Assembly (NCBI RefSeq): GCF_023699475.1
Contig: NZ_JALXFV010000011.1
Location: forward strand, 1 to 64,000
Source of the DNA: Halomarina rubra
GTDB taxonomy: Archaea > Halobacteriota > Halobacteria > Halobacteriales > Haloarculaceae
Direction: 5' to 3'
DNA length: 64,000 nt
The notes beneath the pieces were generated by a model that was given only the letters and a program-made list of their open reading frames with translations, was not told the origin of the DNA and ran no database searches. The position numbers and the translations under genes are program-made. Shown piece by piece: positions 17,975 to 26,372 of this stretch; the stretch's first letter is position 1, and each line of letters opens with the position of its first letter.

Positions 17975-19186
17975 ATGACCGACCGCGACGAGTCCGACGA
18001 CGCGCGCGAGGGCGTCGCGTTCACCGACATCTACGTCGACGACGCCATCGTCGACCGCGTCACCGAGACCCTCCGCAGCACTCGCTACGTCAAGGGTGCC
18101 GGCGTCCAGCGCTTCGAACGCGCGTTCGCCGACCTGTGTGGCACCGACCACGCCGTCGGCGTCAACAGCGGCACCGCTGCCCTCCTCCTGTCGATGCAGG
18201 CCGCCGGCGTGGGCCCCGGTGACGACGTGTTTGTCCCTGGCCACACGTTCTTCGCCAGCGCGAGTCCCGTCCTCCACCTCGGTGCGAACCCCGTGTTCGT
18301 CGACGTCGACCCACGGACGTACACGATGGACCCGAACGACCTCGCCGCGACGGTCGCCGCCAGCGACTCGCCGAAAGCGGTCGTCCCGGTCCACCTCTAC
18401 GGCCACCTCGCCGACATGGACGCGATCCTCGACGTCGCCGACGAGCACGACCTCACCGTCGTCGAGGACTCGTGTCAGGCGCACTTCGCCACCCGCGACG
18501 GCCACACCGCCGGGGCATCAGGCGACGCCGGCGCGTTCAGCTTCTACCCCTCGAAGAACATGACCGTGGGCGGCGACGGCGGCATGCTCGTCACCGACGA
18601 CGACGACCTGGCCGCCCGTGCCCGCCAACTGCGCGATCACGGCCGGGACGACGACGGCGTCCACCAGGTCGTCGGCCTCAACTACCGGATGAGCGAGGTC
18701 GCGGCCGCCGTGGGTCACGAACAGCTCGACCGCGTCCGCGGGTGGAACGCCGCCCGCGCCACCGCCGCTGCGCGCTACGACGAGTTGCTCGCGGGCGTCG
18801 ACGGCGTCCAGACGCCAGCCGTCGCCGACGGCACACAGCACGTCTACCACCTCTACGTCGTGCAGGTTCCCGCCGCCGACCGCGACCCCCTCCGGGAGTA
18901 CCTCGCCGAGCGTGACATCGAGACGGGCATCCACTACGAGACGCCCGTCCACCACCACCCCGCCGTCGCCGAGGAAGTCGGCGACGTCCACCTCCCACGG
19001 ACCGAGGCGCTCGTCGACCGCATCATCTCGCTGCCGATGCACCCGCGCATCACCCCCGAAGAGGTCGAGATGGTCTGTGAGACCATCGAGTCGTACGTCG
19101 CCAAGCACGGGGGCGAGACCGACGTCGCCGACGTCACCGACCGCACGCCCGCCCGGACCGACGGTGGCCGGGAGGCCCGCCGATGA
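17975..19186 (+). CDS. DegT/DnrJ/EryC1/StrS sugar aminotransferase
   Basis: PLP-dependent nucleotide-sugar aminotransferase of about 403 aa; the ATG at 17975 is preferred to a GTG at 17951. Family motifs: GVNSGTAALLLSMQAAGVGPGD, the EDSCQAHFA loop and the PLP lysine Lys194 in SFYPSKNMTVGGDGG. Its stop overlaps the next gene, a Gfo/Idh oxidoreductase (ATGA). This pairing matches WbpB/WbpE-type or WlbA/WlbC-type enzymes that oxidise C3 of a UDP-GlcNAc-uronic acid and transaminate it. The exact sugar is inferred; no N-acyltransferase is adjacent. Confidence 0.85.
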   Translation: MTDRDESDDAREGVAFTDIYVDDAIVDRVTETLRSTRYVKGAGVQRFERAFADLCGTDHAVGVNSGTAALLLSMQAAGVGPGDDVFVPGHTFFASASPVLHLGANPVFVDVDPRTYTMDPNDLAATVAASDSPKAVVPVHLYGHLADMDAILDVADEHDLTVVEDSCQAHFATRDGHTAGASGDAGAFSFYPSKNMTVGGDGGMLVTDDDDLAARARQLRDHGRDDDGVHQVVGLNYRMSEVAAAVGHEQLDRVRGWNAARATAAARYDELLAGVDGVQTPAVADGTQHVYHLYVVQVPAADRDPLREYLAERDIETGIHYETPVHHHPAVAEEVGDVHLPRTEALVDRIISLPMHPRITPEEVEMVCETIESYVAKHGGETDVADVTDRTPARTDGGREARR

Positions 19187-20229
19187 GTCGGGACTACGCC
19201 GTCATCGGGACGGGCTACTGGGGGTCGAACCACGTCCGCGTCGCCAGCGAACTGCTCGCGGAGGGCCACATCGACTCGCTGACCATCTGTGACATCGACG
19301 AGGAGCGCGTCGCCGACCTCGCGAGCAACTACGGCGTCGAGTACACCACCGACTACACGACGCTCGCCGAGCGCGGCGACGACGCCGCCGTCGTCGCCGC
19401 CCCCTCCCCGACCCACCGCACAATCGCGACGGAACTCCTCGACGCCGGCCTAGACGTGCTCGTCGAGAAGCCCCTGGCGCTGTCCAGCGAGGACGCGTGG
19501 GCCATCGTCGACGCCGCCGCGGCCAACGACCGCGTGCTGGCGACGGGCCACATCTTCCGGTACCACCCGGCGCTCTGTGACCTGAAACGGCGTATCGACC
19601 GCGGCGAGTTCGGCCAGATTCGCTACCTCAACACCACCCGGTTCGCCTACCGCGCGCCCCGGTCGGACGCCGGCGCGCTGTTCTCGCTGGCCGTCCACGA
19701 CGTCGACATCTACAGCTGGCTGCTCGGTCGGGATCCTGAGCGCGTCTACTGTACGATGGACGCGACCATCCGCGAGGGTGTCGACGAGACCGCGACGCTC
19801 ACCCTGAGCTACGGCGAGGGGACGACGGGCGTCATCAACGAGTCCTGGAACGTCCCTGTCACCGAGAAGCGACGCGACCTCACCGTCGTCGGCACCGAGC
19901 GCACCGCACACGTTGATTACCTTCAGAACACAGAACTGGAGCTCCACGACGCGACGATGGTCCGCGACGGCGACGCCATCCACGCCCGCCAGGAAGGGAG
20001 CCGTCGCCACGAGACCGACGCCTACGAACCGCTGCGCGCCGAGGTAGAGGCGTTCCTGGAGGGGTGTGAGACACGGACGTCGCCGTCGGGGTCCGGGCGC
20101 GTCGGCGCACGAGCGGTCGAACTGCTCGAACGCGCCGAGGAGTCCGCCCGGACCGGCCAGGCCGTCGACGTCTCGCTGCGGGCGCGCGGCGAGCGGTCGC
20201 TCGGCACCGTCACCGAACAGTCCGATTGA
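19183..20229 (+). CDS. Gfo/Idh/MocA-family sugar oxidoreductase
   Basis: NAD(P)-dependent dehydrogenase of 348 aa. Rossmann motif at 9-14 (GTGYWG), the EKPLAL catalytic-lysine motif at 95-100, then an alpha/beta domain with HDVDIYSWLLG. It overlaps the aminotransferase by 4 bp and is almost certainly co-translated with it. Predicted to form the 3-keto nucleotide sugar that the aminotransferase uses (WbpB/WlbA-like). Confidence 0.85.
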   Translation: MSRDYAVIGTGYWGSNHVRVASELLAEGHIDSLTICDIDEERVADLASNYGVEYTTDYTTLAERGDDAAVVAAPSPTHRTIATELLDAGLDVLVEKPLALSSEDAWAIVDAAAANDRVLATGHIFRYHPALCDLKRRIDRGEFGQIRYLNTTRFAYRAPRSDAGALFSLAVHDVDIYSWLLGRDPERVYCTMDATIREGVDETATLTLSYGEGTTGVINESWNVPVTEKRRDLTVVGTERTAHVDYLQNTELELHDATMVRDGDAIHARQEGSRRHETDAYEPLRAEVEAFLEGCETRTSPSGSGRVGARAVELLERAEESARTGQAVDVSLRARGERSLGTVTEQSD

Positions 20230-20427
20230 CTCTCACCTCTCGGGCAGACGAAGAGGTCGATGCTGGCGACTGGTCACGACTCGGAATCGACACCGCCGTT
20301 CCCGCCCTCGGTTTCTCGTTTTATCGGTCGAATCTACCGAACCAAACTCTGTCTCAGGAGGCTACAGATATAGACGGCACACGTAGGGGTATGTCGTGCC
20401 ATCGGATAGACACGGAGTTGGCAAACT

Positions 20428-20586
20428 ATGGCACACTGTACACACTGCGGCGGACACATCTCGCAACGATTCCTGACGGTGTTCGGTGACGGCGAGGACC
20501 GCGTCTTCGCCTGTCCGAGTTGCTCGGCGAACGCCGGTATCGCAGAGGTCGCGAAAGAACGAGCGGGCGTCGACTGGGGACGCTGA
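20428..20586 (+). CDS. Small zinc-ribbon protein (DUF7563-like)
   Basis: A 52-aa protein with paired CxxC motifs: CTHCGGHISQRF and CPSCSANAG. The layout CxxCG-x6-F-x(3)FGDG-x(6)-CPxCS matches the proteins at 23036 and 40909 in this window. Probable nucleic-acid- or protein-binding zinc protein of unknown role. The last residues (VDWGR) differ from the paralogs. Confidence 0.8.
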   Translation: MAHCTHCGGHISQRFLTVFGDGEDRVFACPSCSANAGIAEVAKERAGVDWGR

Positions 20587-20616
20587 CGCGGGAGCTGTCG
20601 AGAACCGGGCCGACGA

Positions 20617-21420
20617 TCAATCCTCGACGACGTACTCGGTGAGCGCCGCCACCGTCGGGTCGAGCAGTTCGATGAGGTTGTCTTCGCTCTCTGGCACCCA
20701 CCCATCGGGGTCGAGGTAGTCGCCGATCCCGTGGACACTTGCCGTGGCTACATCGTGGTATCGACAGACTGCCCAGATGGCCGCCGATTCCATACACAGC
20801 GAGAGCACACCGTCGTCGCGGTACTGGCGAATCTCGGGGACCGTCTCGCGGTAGAACGCACTCATCGTCCACGTCGGGCCGCGAGCAGTGTCGAGATTCG
20901 CCTCGGTGAGCGACTCATCAAGCACACTGACGAGGTCGGACGTCGCCTCGACCGGGTCGTCGTGCTCGAGATAGTGGTACGACACTCCCTCGTCGCGAAT
21001 CGCCTCGGTAGGTAAGATGGCCGTCCTGGGGTCGAGGTCGGTCTGGAGTGCCGCCCCACCCCCGAGGTAGACGACCGCTCGTGCACCAGCGGCGATGGCG
21101 TTCTCGGCGACGGTGGCCGCGACGGGCGCGCCGATACCGACCTCGTGGACCGGAACGTAGCCCACCGACTCGGAGAGGACGAGACACCGCTGTGAGCGGA
21201 CGATGTCGACGGCCTCGACAGCTCGCTCTTCGACGTGGTCGGTCAAGTGTTCCTGGAATCCCAGCAGAATGGCCGGTGGGAGGTCGGGGACGCCCTCACC
21301 CTGTGCGTCGAGGGCATCTTCGGGCGAGAACAGCGCCTCACCGTCGTGTTTCTCCGGGAGGTTCGGAATCATGTGGGGCGCTCGAAGCGCCGGTGGAAAC
21401 CGTTTGTGGAGGTGTGACAT
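20617..21420 (-). CDS. Nucleoside phosphorylase (PNP/uridine phosphorylase family)
   Basis: Protein of 267 aa in the PNP_UDP_1 fold. Visible features are a central AGARAVVYLGGGAALQ segment, the conserved region ending in SLCMESAAIWAVCRYHDV (the Met-Glu ribose-binding pair), and a C-terminal D in GIGDYLD. It would split purine or uridine nucleosides with phosphate to base and ribose-1-phosphate for salvage; specificity cannot be set from sequence. The phosphate-binding Arg is not obvious in the usual place. It faces the zinc-ribbon gene convergently and is divergent from tnpB at 21573. Confidence 0.75.
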   Translation of the reverse strand: MSHLHKRFPPALRAPHMIPNLPEKHDGEALFSPEDALDAQGEGVPDLPPAILLGFQEHLTDHVEERAVEAVDIVRSQRCLVLSESVGYVPVHEVGIGAPVAATVAENAIAAGARAVVYLGGGAALQTDLDPRTAILPTEAIRDEGVSYHYLEHDDPVEATSDLVSVLDESLTEANLDTARGPTWTMSAFYRETVPEIRQYRDDGVLSLCMESAAIWAVCRYHDVATASVHGIGDYLDPDGWVPESEDNLIELLDPTVAALTEYVVED

Positions 21421-21502
21421 CGGTTCAACACCGTCGGCAACACACCGCGTTTTTCACCATATGAAATTGTATATGGCCAATAATATTCGCCCTAGGCCAC
21501 CA

Positions 21503-21527
21503 GTATGGCATATAAAATCCACCATAC
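21503..21527 (+). repeat. Candidate left-end hairpin of the second TnpB element
   Basis: GTATGG (21503-21508) and CCATAC (21522-21527) pair around a 13-nt AT-rich loop, 46 bp before the tnpB ATG. Subterminal hairpins are characteristic of IS200/IS605 ends. The exact left boundary and target-adjacent motif could not be fixed. Confidence 0.4.
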
Positions 21528-21572
21528 CAAACAAATGATTTATAGAAATGCCACACAACACGTGATACACAG

Positions 21573-22862
21573 ATGGAGGTGATTCGTACCGTCAAAGTCA
21601 AACTCGACGTCCCCACAGAGCGGTGCGACGACCTTCATCAGACAAAGGATCAGTTCCTCCACTGTGCGAACACCACCGCAGAATGGGCGTGGCGATACCC
21701 GAACGACTACTGCGTGACTTCAAAACGGAACGCCGAGAGCGCCCTCTACGAGCGACTTCGTGGCGAGACGGAGTTGGTTGCGAACCTCGTTCAAAAGGGG
21801 GTTCGACGCGCTATCGAAGCCACGAAAAGCGGTATCACCCGACTCAAAAAGGGCGAGAAGACGAGTCAGCCGCACTTCGATGCGTGGAGCGTCGTCTACG
21901 ACAAACGTTCTGCGACGTTCTACCGCGACCACGTGTCGCTATCCACCGTGAACGGGCGGGTCAAGTGTGACTACGTGCTTCCCGACAACCCGGAAGGAAC
22001 GCCGATTGGCGAGTATCTGCTGAACGAGGACTACGAGTTCCGTATGTCCACATTGCAGTACGACCGACCCACAGAGTCGTTCTACCTCCACGCACGGATG
22101 CGCCGAACCACAGACGAGCAGTCTACGGCTACTTCTGACACCAAGCACAGAACAGTCCTTGGTGTTGACCTGAACGTGGACGGTTCGCTCGCCGTGACTT
22201 CGACAGGCGCGTTCGTCGGGAATGCCGACGAGATGAATCATCGACGCCGAGAGTTCGAGAAGACACGTGGATCGATGCAACAGACGGGCACGCGGTCGGC
22301 CCACCTGTCGATCCAGTCGATGACCGACCGTGAACACCGCTGGATGCAAGACGAACTGCACCGCGTCTCGAATCAGATTCTCGAAGAAGCCCGCGATCAC
22401 GGTTGTACGCATATCGCATTCGAGAATTTGACCGACATTCGCAAGCGGATGGCTCGTGGGAAGCGATTCCACGTATGGGCGTTCCGGCGCCTCTACCAGT
22501 ACGTCAAGTACAAAGCCGAGATGTCCAAGGTCGTGGTTGAGCAGGTAAGTCCTGCGTACACGTCTCAGCGGTGTTCATCGTGTGGGTTTACCCACGAGTC
22601 AAATCGGCGGTCGAAACACCAGTACGTGTGTCAGAAGTGCGAGTACGAACTGAACGCGGACTACAACGCGAGCAAAAATATCGCTCGTAAACTGCTCAAG
22701 AAACTCCACTCGGGGCAAACGTCTTCGAGTGGAGGCGCACCCTGTCAGTGTGCGCTAGCGTCAGGGACGCTGAACCTGAACGGCGAGTACATCGCCTCCG
22801 TCAATTCGACGGCAGAAGGGGAGTCCACTGACAAGCCCACGACGTCAGTCGGGGGTTACTGA
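21573..22862 (+). CDS. tnpB: IS200/IS605-family TnpB (RNA-guided nuclease, OrfB), second copy
   Basis: TnpB of 429 aa with all hallmarks: Asp199 in VLGVDLNVDG, Glu284 in IAFENLT, Asp363 in NADYNASKNIA, and a normal four-Cys zinc finger (C334, C337, C353, C356). It is clearly diverged from the 6929 copy, so the two are independent insertions. No tnpA is present. The right-end hairpin overlaps the last codons (KPTTSVGGY), so the same DNA encodes the C-terminus and the presumed guide-RNA scaffold. Looks intact and potentially active. Confidence 0.92.
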   Translation: MEVIRTVKVKLDVPTERCDDLHQTKDQFLHCANTTAEWAWRYPNDYCVTSKRNAESALYERLRGETELVANLVQKGVRRAIEATKSGITRLKKGEKTSQPHFDAWSVVYDKRSATFYRDHVSLSTVNGRVKCDYVLPDNPEGTPIGEYLLNEDYEFRMSTLQYDRPTESFYLHARMRRTTDEQSTATSDTKHRTVLGVDLNVDGSLAVTSTGAFVGNADEMNHRRREFEKTRGSMQQTGTRSAHLSIQSMTDREHRWMQDELHRVSNQILEEARDHGCTHIAFENLTDIRKRMARGKRFHVWAFRRLYQYVKYKAEMSKVVVEQVSPAYTSQRCSSCGFTHESNRRSKHQYVCQKCEYELNADYNASKNIARKLLKKLHSGQTSSSGGAPCQCALASGTLNLNGEYIASVNSTAEGESTDKPTTSVGGY

Positions 22863-22865
22863 CTG
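22834..22865 (+). ncRNA. Right-end hairpin of the second TnpB element (3' end of the presumed omega/reRNA)
   Basis: AGCCCACGAC (22834-22843) pairs imperfectly with GTCGGGGGTT (22848-22857), followed by ACTGACTG. It corresponds to the hairpin plus CTGACTG at the first element; the guide would start at about 22866. It overlaps the tnpB stop codon. Confidence 0.55.
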
Positions 22866-23035
22866 AAAACGTGGTGTTCGAAACCGGCCAATAGAACCAT
22901 CTGAGGCATTTTCCAAGACACTACTATTGGAAGCTAGATTGAGAAGACGATGGAAAAAACGGGTACTCACGACCACTGGCTCGCCACCAACGACCACGAC
23001 GGCGAGCCGTGGTCGGCGATAGCGAAACGGAGTGG

Positions 23036-23179
23036 TTACTCCACTCTCGACTGAGACGCTTCGGCGATACCCGCGTTCGCGGAACACTGGGGACACGCCA
23101 GCACGTCCCCGTTCCCGTCCGCGAACACACGCGCGAAACGCTCCGAGATGTGAGCACCACAGTGGTCACATTTTCCCAT
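23036..23179 (-). CDS. Small zinc-ribbon protein (DUF7563-like), beside the island Orc1
   Basis: A 47-aa protein: MGKCDHCGAHISERFARVF, then a short acidic turn and CPQCSANAGIAEASQ. Two CxxC pairs mark a zinc ribbon. It is a close paralog of the 20428 product, sharing CxHCG, HIS.RF, DG and the CSANAGIAE block. Located between the second TnpB element and the orc1-bearing segment. Confidence 0.75.
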   Translation of the reverse strand: MGKCDHCGAHISERFARVFADGNGDVLACPQCSANAGIAEASQSRVE

Positions 23180-23289
23180 TGGAAGTTTCTGCCGAGGTAT
23201 ACTCGGCAGGTGCGGGGTAGATGCGAGGAGTGCAAAAGCACGCGGCCTGTCTTATGCAAGCCAACGGCGGTCGTACTATTGGGTAGTGC

Positions 23290-23340
23290 TCAGTCGTGAT
23301 CGAACCACGACGCCGTGTGCCGGATGTGGTGACCGTCCTT
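23290..23340 (-). pseudogene. Degenerate copy of the 3' end of the formyltransferase gene (possible attachment-site duplicate)
   Basis: On the minus strand this reads DKDGHHIRHTASWFDHD-stop, closely matching the C-terminus of the intact formyltransferase at 25586 (LDGHRIRLTASWFDN-stop). Eighteen bases are identical (23299-23316 and 25592-25609), followed by scattered mismatches. Upstream of this block the frame is closed, so it is a fragment. The two copies are direct repeats bracketing the orc1 gene and its ORBs. Confidence 0.65.
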
Positions 23341-23434
23341 GTCTCGGCCTTAATCGCCTTCAGGAAGTATGTTGGCTGGGCGTGGCTCAGCGCCATCGTA
23401 GAGCACTCATCAGAACGTACGGTCGTGGGGGGTC

Positions 23435-24652
23435 TTATTCGACGTTTTCACAGGCTCGAAGCACGGTTTCGGGGGAGTCAGTAAGATACACCGCACGGTA
23501 AGTTCCTTTCCCCTTTCCAGCACCCTTCCGCTGCTGCTGGAGGACGTCCAGATCCTCCAACTCATCGAGCAGATCACGGACACGGCGCCACGAGAGCGTA
23601 TTGATGTCAACGTTTTCGTACTCAGTCAGTTGTTCGTACTTCGCGTAGACGTCGTGGGATTTGACGACCTCACCGGTCGGTGCGTGTCTGGCTGTCAGTG
23701 CTACGGCCTGCATGACGTACTTCGACTGTACCGGTTGCGTCTGCATCATCTTGACCAGTTTGTCCTCTTCTGCCTTGTCGAGCGCTTGCTCGACGTGGCC
23801 GGTCTGGAGTGTCTGTGCCCCTTCGCGCTCGGCTATTTCTCCCGCCTTTCGGAGAAGATCGATGGCTTGTCGCGCGTCACCGTACTCCTTCGCGGCGAAC
23901 TTCGCGGCCGTCGCGAAGACGTGGTCAGCGTCCTCGTCTAGAACACTCTCGGTGAACGCATCCTGTCGAGCCTTGAGAATCTCTAACAGTTCCTTTGCGT
24001 CGTATGGAGGGAATACCAGCTCGTTCTGCGTGAGACTCGATTTTACCTCGGAGCCAAGTCGCTGCTCGAACCGTGCCTTGTTGCTGATACCAACGAGGCC
24101 GAGTTGGCATGAGTCGAGCTTCTCAGATTCCCCCGCTCGCGAGAGCGTACCAAGTGTCTCGTTTGGATCTTCGAGCTTGTCAATTTCGTCGAGGATGATG
24201 ATGCCAACGTCATAAAGTTGGTCGAACGCATCCCAGAGTCGGTCGTAGAGTCGCGAACGGGAGACACCGCCAGATGGGAAGTATACGTTTGTCTGCTCGC
24301 GGTCATTGATGCTCTCGCCTGCGGTAACGATGACCTGTGTCTCCGTACTGTTCTGCATGCAATCAACGTAGGCAACACCGATGCTGATGCCGTTGTCTGC
24401 GCCCCGGCCAACGAGTTGGCGGAGAAGATACTTCGAGCACATCGACTTGCCGACACCCGGTTTCCCGAAGATGAAGACGTTGTTTGGCTTCTGACCGTTC
24501 ATCGCCGATCCCAACTCGCTCGCCAAGTCGGTCAGTTGCTTCTCCCGACCGATGATCCGACTATCCGACTCGGGTATGGTTTCGATTCGGAGGAGGTCCT
24601 TGTTGGAGAATACGGCCCCCACCGACTCAAAGTAATCCTTTTCTTCGGACAT
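23435..24652 (-). CDS. orc1: Orc1/Cdc6 replication initiator of the island origin
   Basis: AAA+ initiator of 405 aa from MSEEKDYFESV; an upstream in-frame TTG at 24742 would run through ORB DNA and is unlikely. Walker A at 63-70 (GKPGVGKS), Walker B IIILDEIDKL, a sensor-like LGLVGISN, and a C-terminal winged helix (about 310-405) for ORB binding. It is related to but clearly different from the 38304 product. Six ORBs lie directly upstream and two more beyond an AT-rich core, so gene and origin form one compact replication module. Likely plasmid- or element-derived and a secondary initiator. Confidence 0.9.
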   Translation of the reverse strand: MSEEKDYFESVGAVFSNKDLLRIETIPESDSRIIGREKQLTDLASELGSAMNGQKPNNVFIFGKPGVGKSMCSKYLLRQLVGRGADNGISIGVAYVDCMQNSTETQVIVTAGESINDREQTNVYFPSGGVSRSRLYDRLWDAFDQLYDVGIIILDEIDKLEDPNETLGTLSRAGESEKLDSCQLGLVGISNKARFEQRLGSEVKSSLTQNELVFPPYDAKELLEILKARQDAFTESVLDEDADHVFATAAKFAAKEYGDARQAIDLLRKAGEIAEREGAQTLQTGHVEQALDKAEEDKLVKMMQTQPVQSKYVMQAVALTARHAPTGEVVKSHDVYAKYEQLTEYENVDINTLSWRRVRDLLDELEDLDVLQQQRKGAGKGKGTYRAVYLTDSPETVLRACENVE

Positions 24653-24748
24653 ACTACCTTTCTTCCCCGAATCAATAATAAGTATTCGGCAAGCGAGTTT
24701 CCGTTGAAAATCGCCTCTGAAGGAAAACAGAAGCCTTCTCAAAGAGCT

Positions 24749-25006
24749 TTACAACGGAAATGCGCGCCCGAACTGCTGTACGTTTCCGCTGTATCGTAGG
24801 TTCCAATCAGGCCACGGCCGCAGAGGATGAGTGTAGATTTCCGTTGTAGGAGTCACTGCCCAGTTTGGATTTCTGAGTCCACGAGAGTACGTTTCCGCTG
24901 TATAGCGATCGTTGAGCAGAAGATCGAGAGAGGTAGCGCTCGTTTCCGCTGTAACAACTCCCATCGCCAATGGCACTCATTAGCGGTGCCAGTTTCCGCT
25001 GTATAA
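24749..25006. repeat. Left ORB group (six boxes) of the island origin
   Basis: One box reads forward (TACAACGGAAATGCGC, 24750) and five read on the minus strand as TACAGCGGAAAC or TACAACGGAAAT (24778-24794, 24836-24850, 24883-24905, 24937-24955, 24986-25006). Spacing is about 30-60 bp. Confidence 0.75.
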
Positions 25007-25142
25007 GTTATAAATAATACACTAGTAAGTTCAGAAAAGCTTATTGAAGCACCCGACCAACCGCTCACCAAGTCCGATTAAACGTGAGGCAAGGGAGGTG
25101 TTCCGCCGACCGTCCGCCGGGGTGCACCACACCCCAATTTCC

Positions 25143-25241
25143 CATACAGCGGAAACGTGCTCTCGCACTCCCTCCACACAGTTGACCGACCTCTCTCACT
25201 CGTGTCCTCCAATCAATCGTCCATACAACGGAAACACGCAC
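25143..25241 (+). repeat. Right ORB group (two boxes) of the island origin
   Basis: CATACAGCGGAAACGTGCTC at 25143 and CATACAACGGAAACACGC at 25222, both forward, opposite to most boxes on the left of the AT-rich core. Both match the orphan boxes near 9 kb. Confidence 0.75.
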
Positions 25242-25323
25242 TCACACGCTCCAGAGAACCCATTCGACAGACGGGGTGTGAAACTCACGTTTTGACCGCT
25301 AGACGTCTCCTACCCATTGTATT

Positions 25324-25378
25324 TCATCGAGCAAACGGGGTCTCTTCTCTCTCGTCAATTACATCGAGCAAACAGGGG
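25324..25378 (+). repeat. Short direct repeat beside the island origin
   Basis: TCATCGAGCAAACGGGG (25324-25340) recurs as ACATCGAGCAAACAGGGG (25361-25378). Not an ORB; function unknown. Confidence 0.45.
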
Positions 25379-25585
25379 ACCCAATGCACTTCTTCAATAC
25401 CAACAACGAGTACGAAATTTCATCCTGGCCACCATTTTGAGAATCTGATCGGGGGAAGTCGGAGGGCGCTAGGAAACACACCGTGGGTACCGTTGGATTG
25501 CAGACATCCCATCACCGTGTTTGAGCTAGAAGCGAATCGCGGCAGAGAGACGAGAGAGACCGGGCAGAACGCGAGTTGCCCGCTA

Positions 25586-26371
25586 CTAGTTATCGAACCA
25601 CGACGCCGTCAGCCGGATGCGGTGGCCGTCAAGCGTCGTGTAGGCGGGTTCGAACGGTGGGAAGTCGAGCGCACGAATCAGGTCGTACGTTTCCTGTTGG
25701 ACCTCGTGGTCGGAACTGGCGAGACGCTCGGCGGGTATCTCCTTGCGGTCGGCGAGGCTGTCTTTGGCGTAGAAATACCGCTCCCCCTCGAATTCACTCT
25801 GAGCGGTCTCCATGTCGTCGATTTCACCGGAAACGACGTGTGGTAAGTACTCCTCGAACAGGTCGATAGACGCTGTGCGCGTCTTCTCGTACAGCGTTCG
25901 GGCGGTATCGTCCTCGGTGATGTCGACGAAGTTCCGGCCGATGACGTCGCCAGCGTCGACCTCCTCGGCCATCACGTGCAGCGTCGTCCCGTGTCGCCAG
26001 TAGTCGTCCTCGCGAGCGTTGAGGATGGAGTGGCTGAACACGTTCGAGCCGCGATAGCGCGGGAGTTCGGCCTGGTGTAGGTTGAGCGCGGCCCGCTCGG
26101 GGTGGCCGAGCAACTCGCCGTCGAGGATATTGGGATAGTAGACGCTGAGCAGATAGTCGACGTCGTACTCCAGGACGCGGCGTTCCTCGGCGAGCGTCGC
26201 CACCTCGTAGCCGTACTCCAGCGCCTGCTCGTGGACCGAGCCGTCCCACCAGCCCTCGTGGTCCCGCGGGTAGGTGACGACGAGCGGTATCTCGACGTCG
26301 GGGTGGTCGTGGAGGCGGTCGAGACACGCTTCTCCGAGCGGGTGACTGCCGAAGAAGGCGATTCGCACCAC
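25586..26371 (-). CDS. Sugar or methionyl-tRNA-type N-formyltransferase
   Basis: Formyl_trans_N fold protein of 261 aa. The catalytic triad is visible as Asn97 and His99 in LNLHQAELPRYRGSN and Asp142 in DAGDVIGR. The protein is shorter than Fmt, lies in a glycan cluster and starts within 2 bp of the upstream methyltransferase-fusion stop. It therefore most likely formylates an amino sugar from 10-formyl-THF (WbkC/FdtF-like) rather than Met-tRNA. Start is GTG. Its 3' end is partly duplicated at 23290, on the other side of the orc1 locus. Confidence 0.8.
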   Translation of the reverse strand: MVRIAFFGSHPLGEACLDRLHDHPDVEIPLVVTYPRDHEGWWDGSVHEQALEYGYEVATLAEERRVLEYDVDYLLSVYYPNILDGELLGHPERAALNLHQAELPRYRGSNVFSHSILNAREDDYWRHGTTLHVMAEEVDAGDVIGRNFVDITEDDTARTLYEKTRTASIDLFEEYLPHVVSGEIDDMETAQSEFEGERYFYAKDSLADRKEIPAERLASSDHEVQQETYDLIRALDFPPFEPAYTTLDGHRIRLTASWFDN

Positions 26372-26372
26372 G

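Larger units (their letters stand above)
24653..25585. other. Island replication origin: eight ORBs around an AT-rich unwinding region
   Basis: Non-coding 0.9 kb upstream of orc1. ORBs with consensus TACARCGGAAAC occur at 24750 (+), 24778 (-), 24836 (-), 24883 (-), 24937 (-), 24986 (-), 25143 (+) and 25222 (+). The AT-rich stretch 25001-25049 (TATAAGTTATAAATAATAC) separates the two inward/outward sets and is the likely unwinding element. This matches the known haloarchaeal plan of inverted ORBs flanking a DUE next to orc1. The right part (25255-25585) has no ORB and no gene apart from a short direct repeat. Confidence 0.75.
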
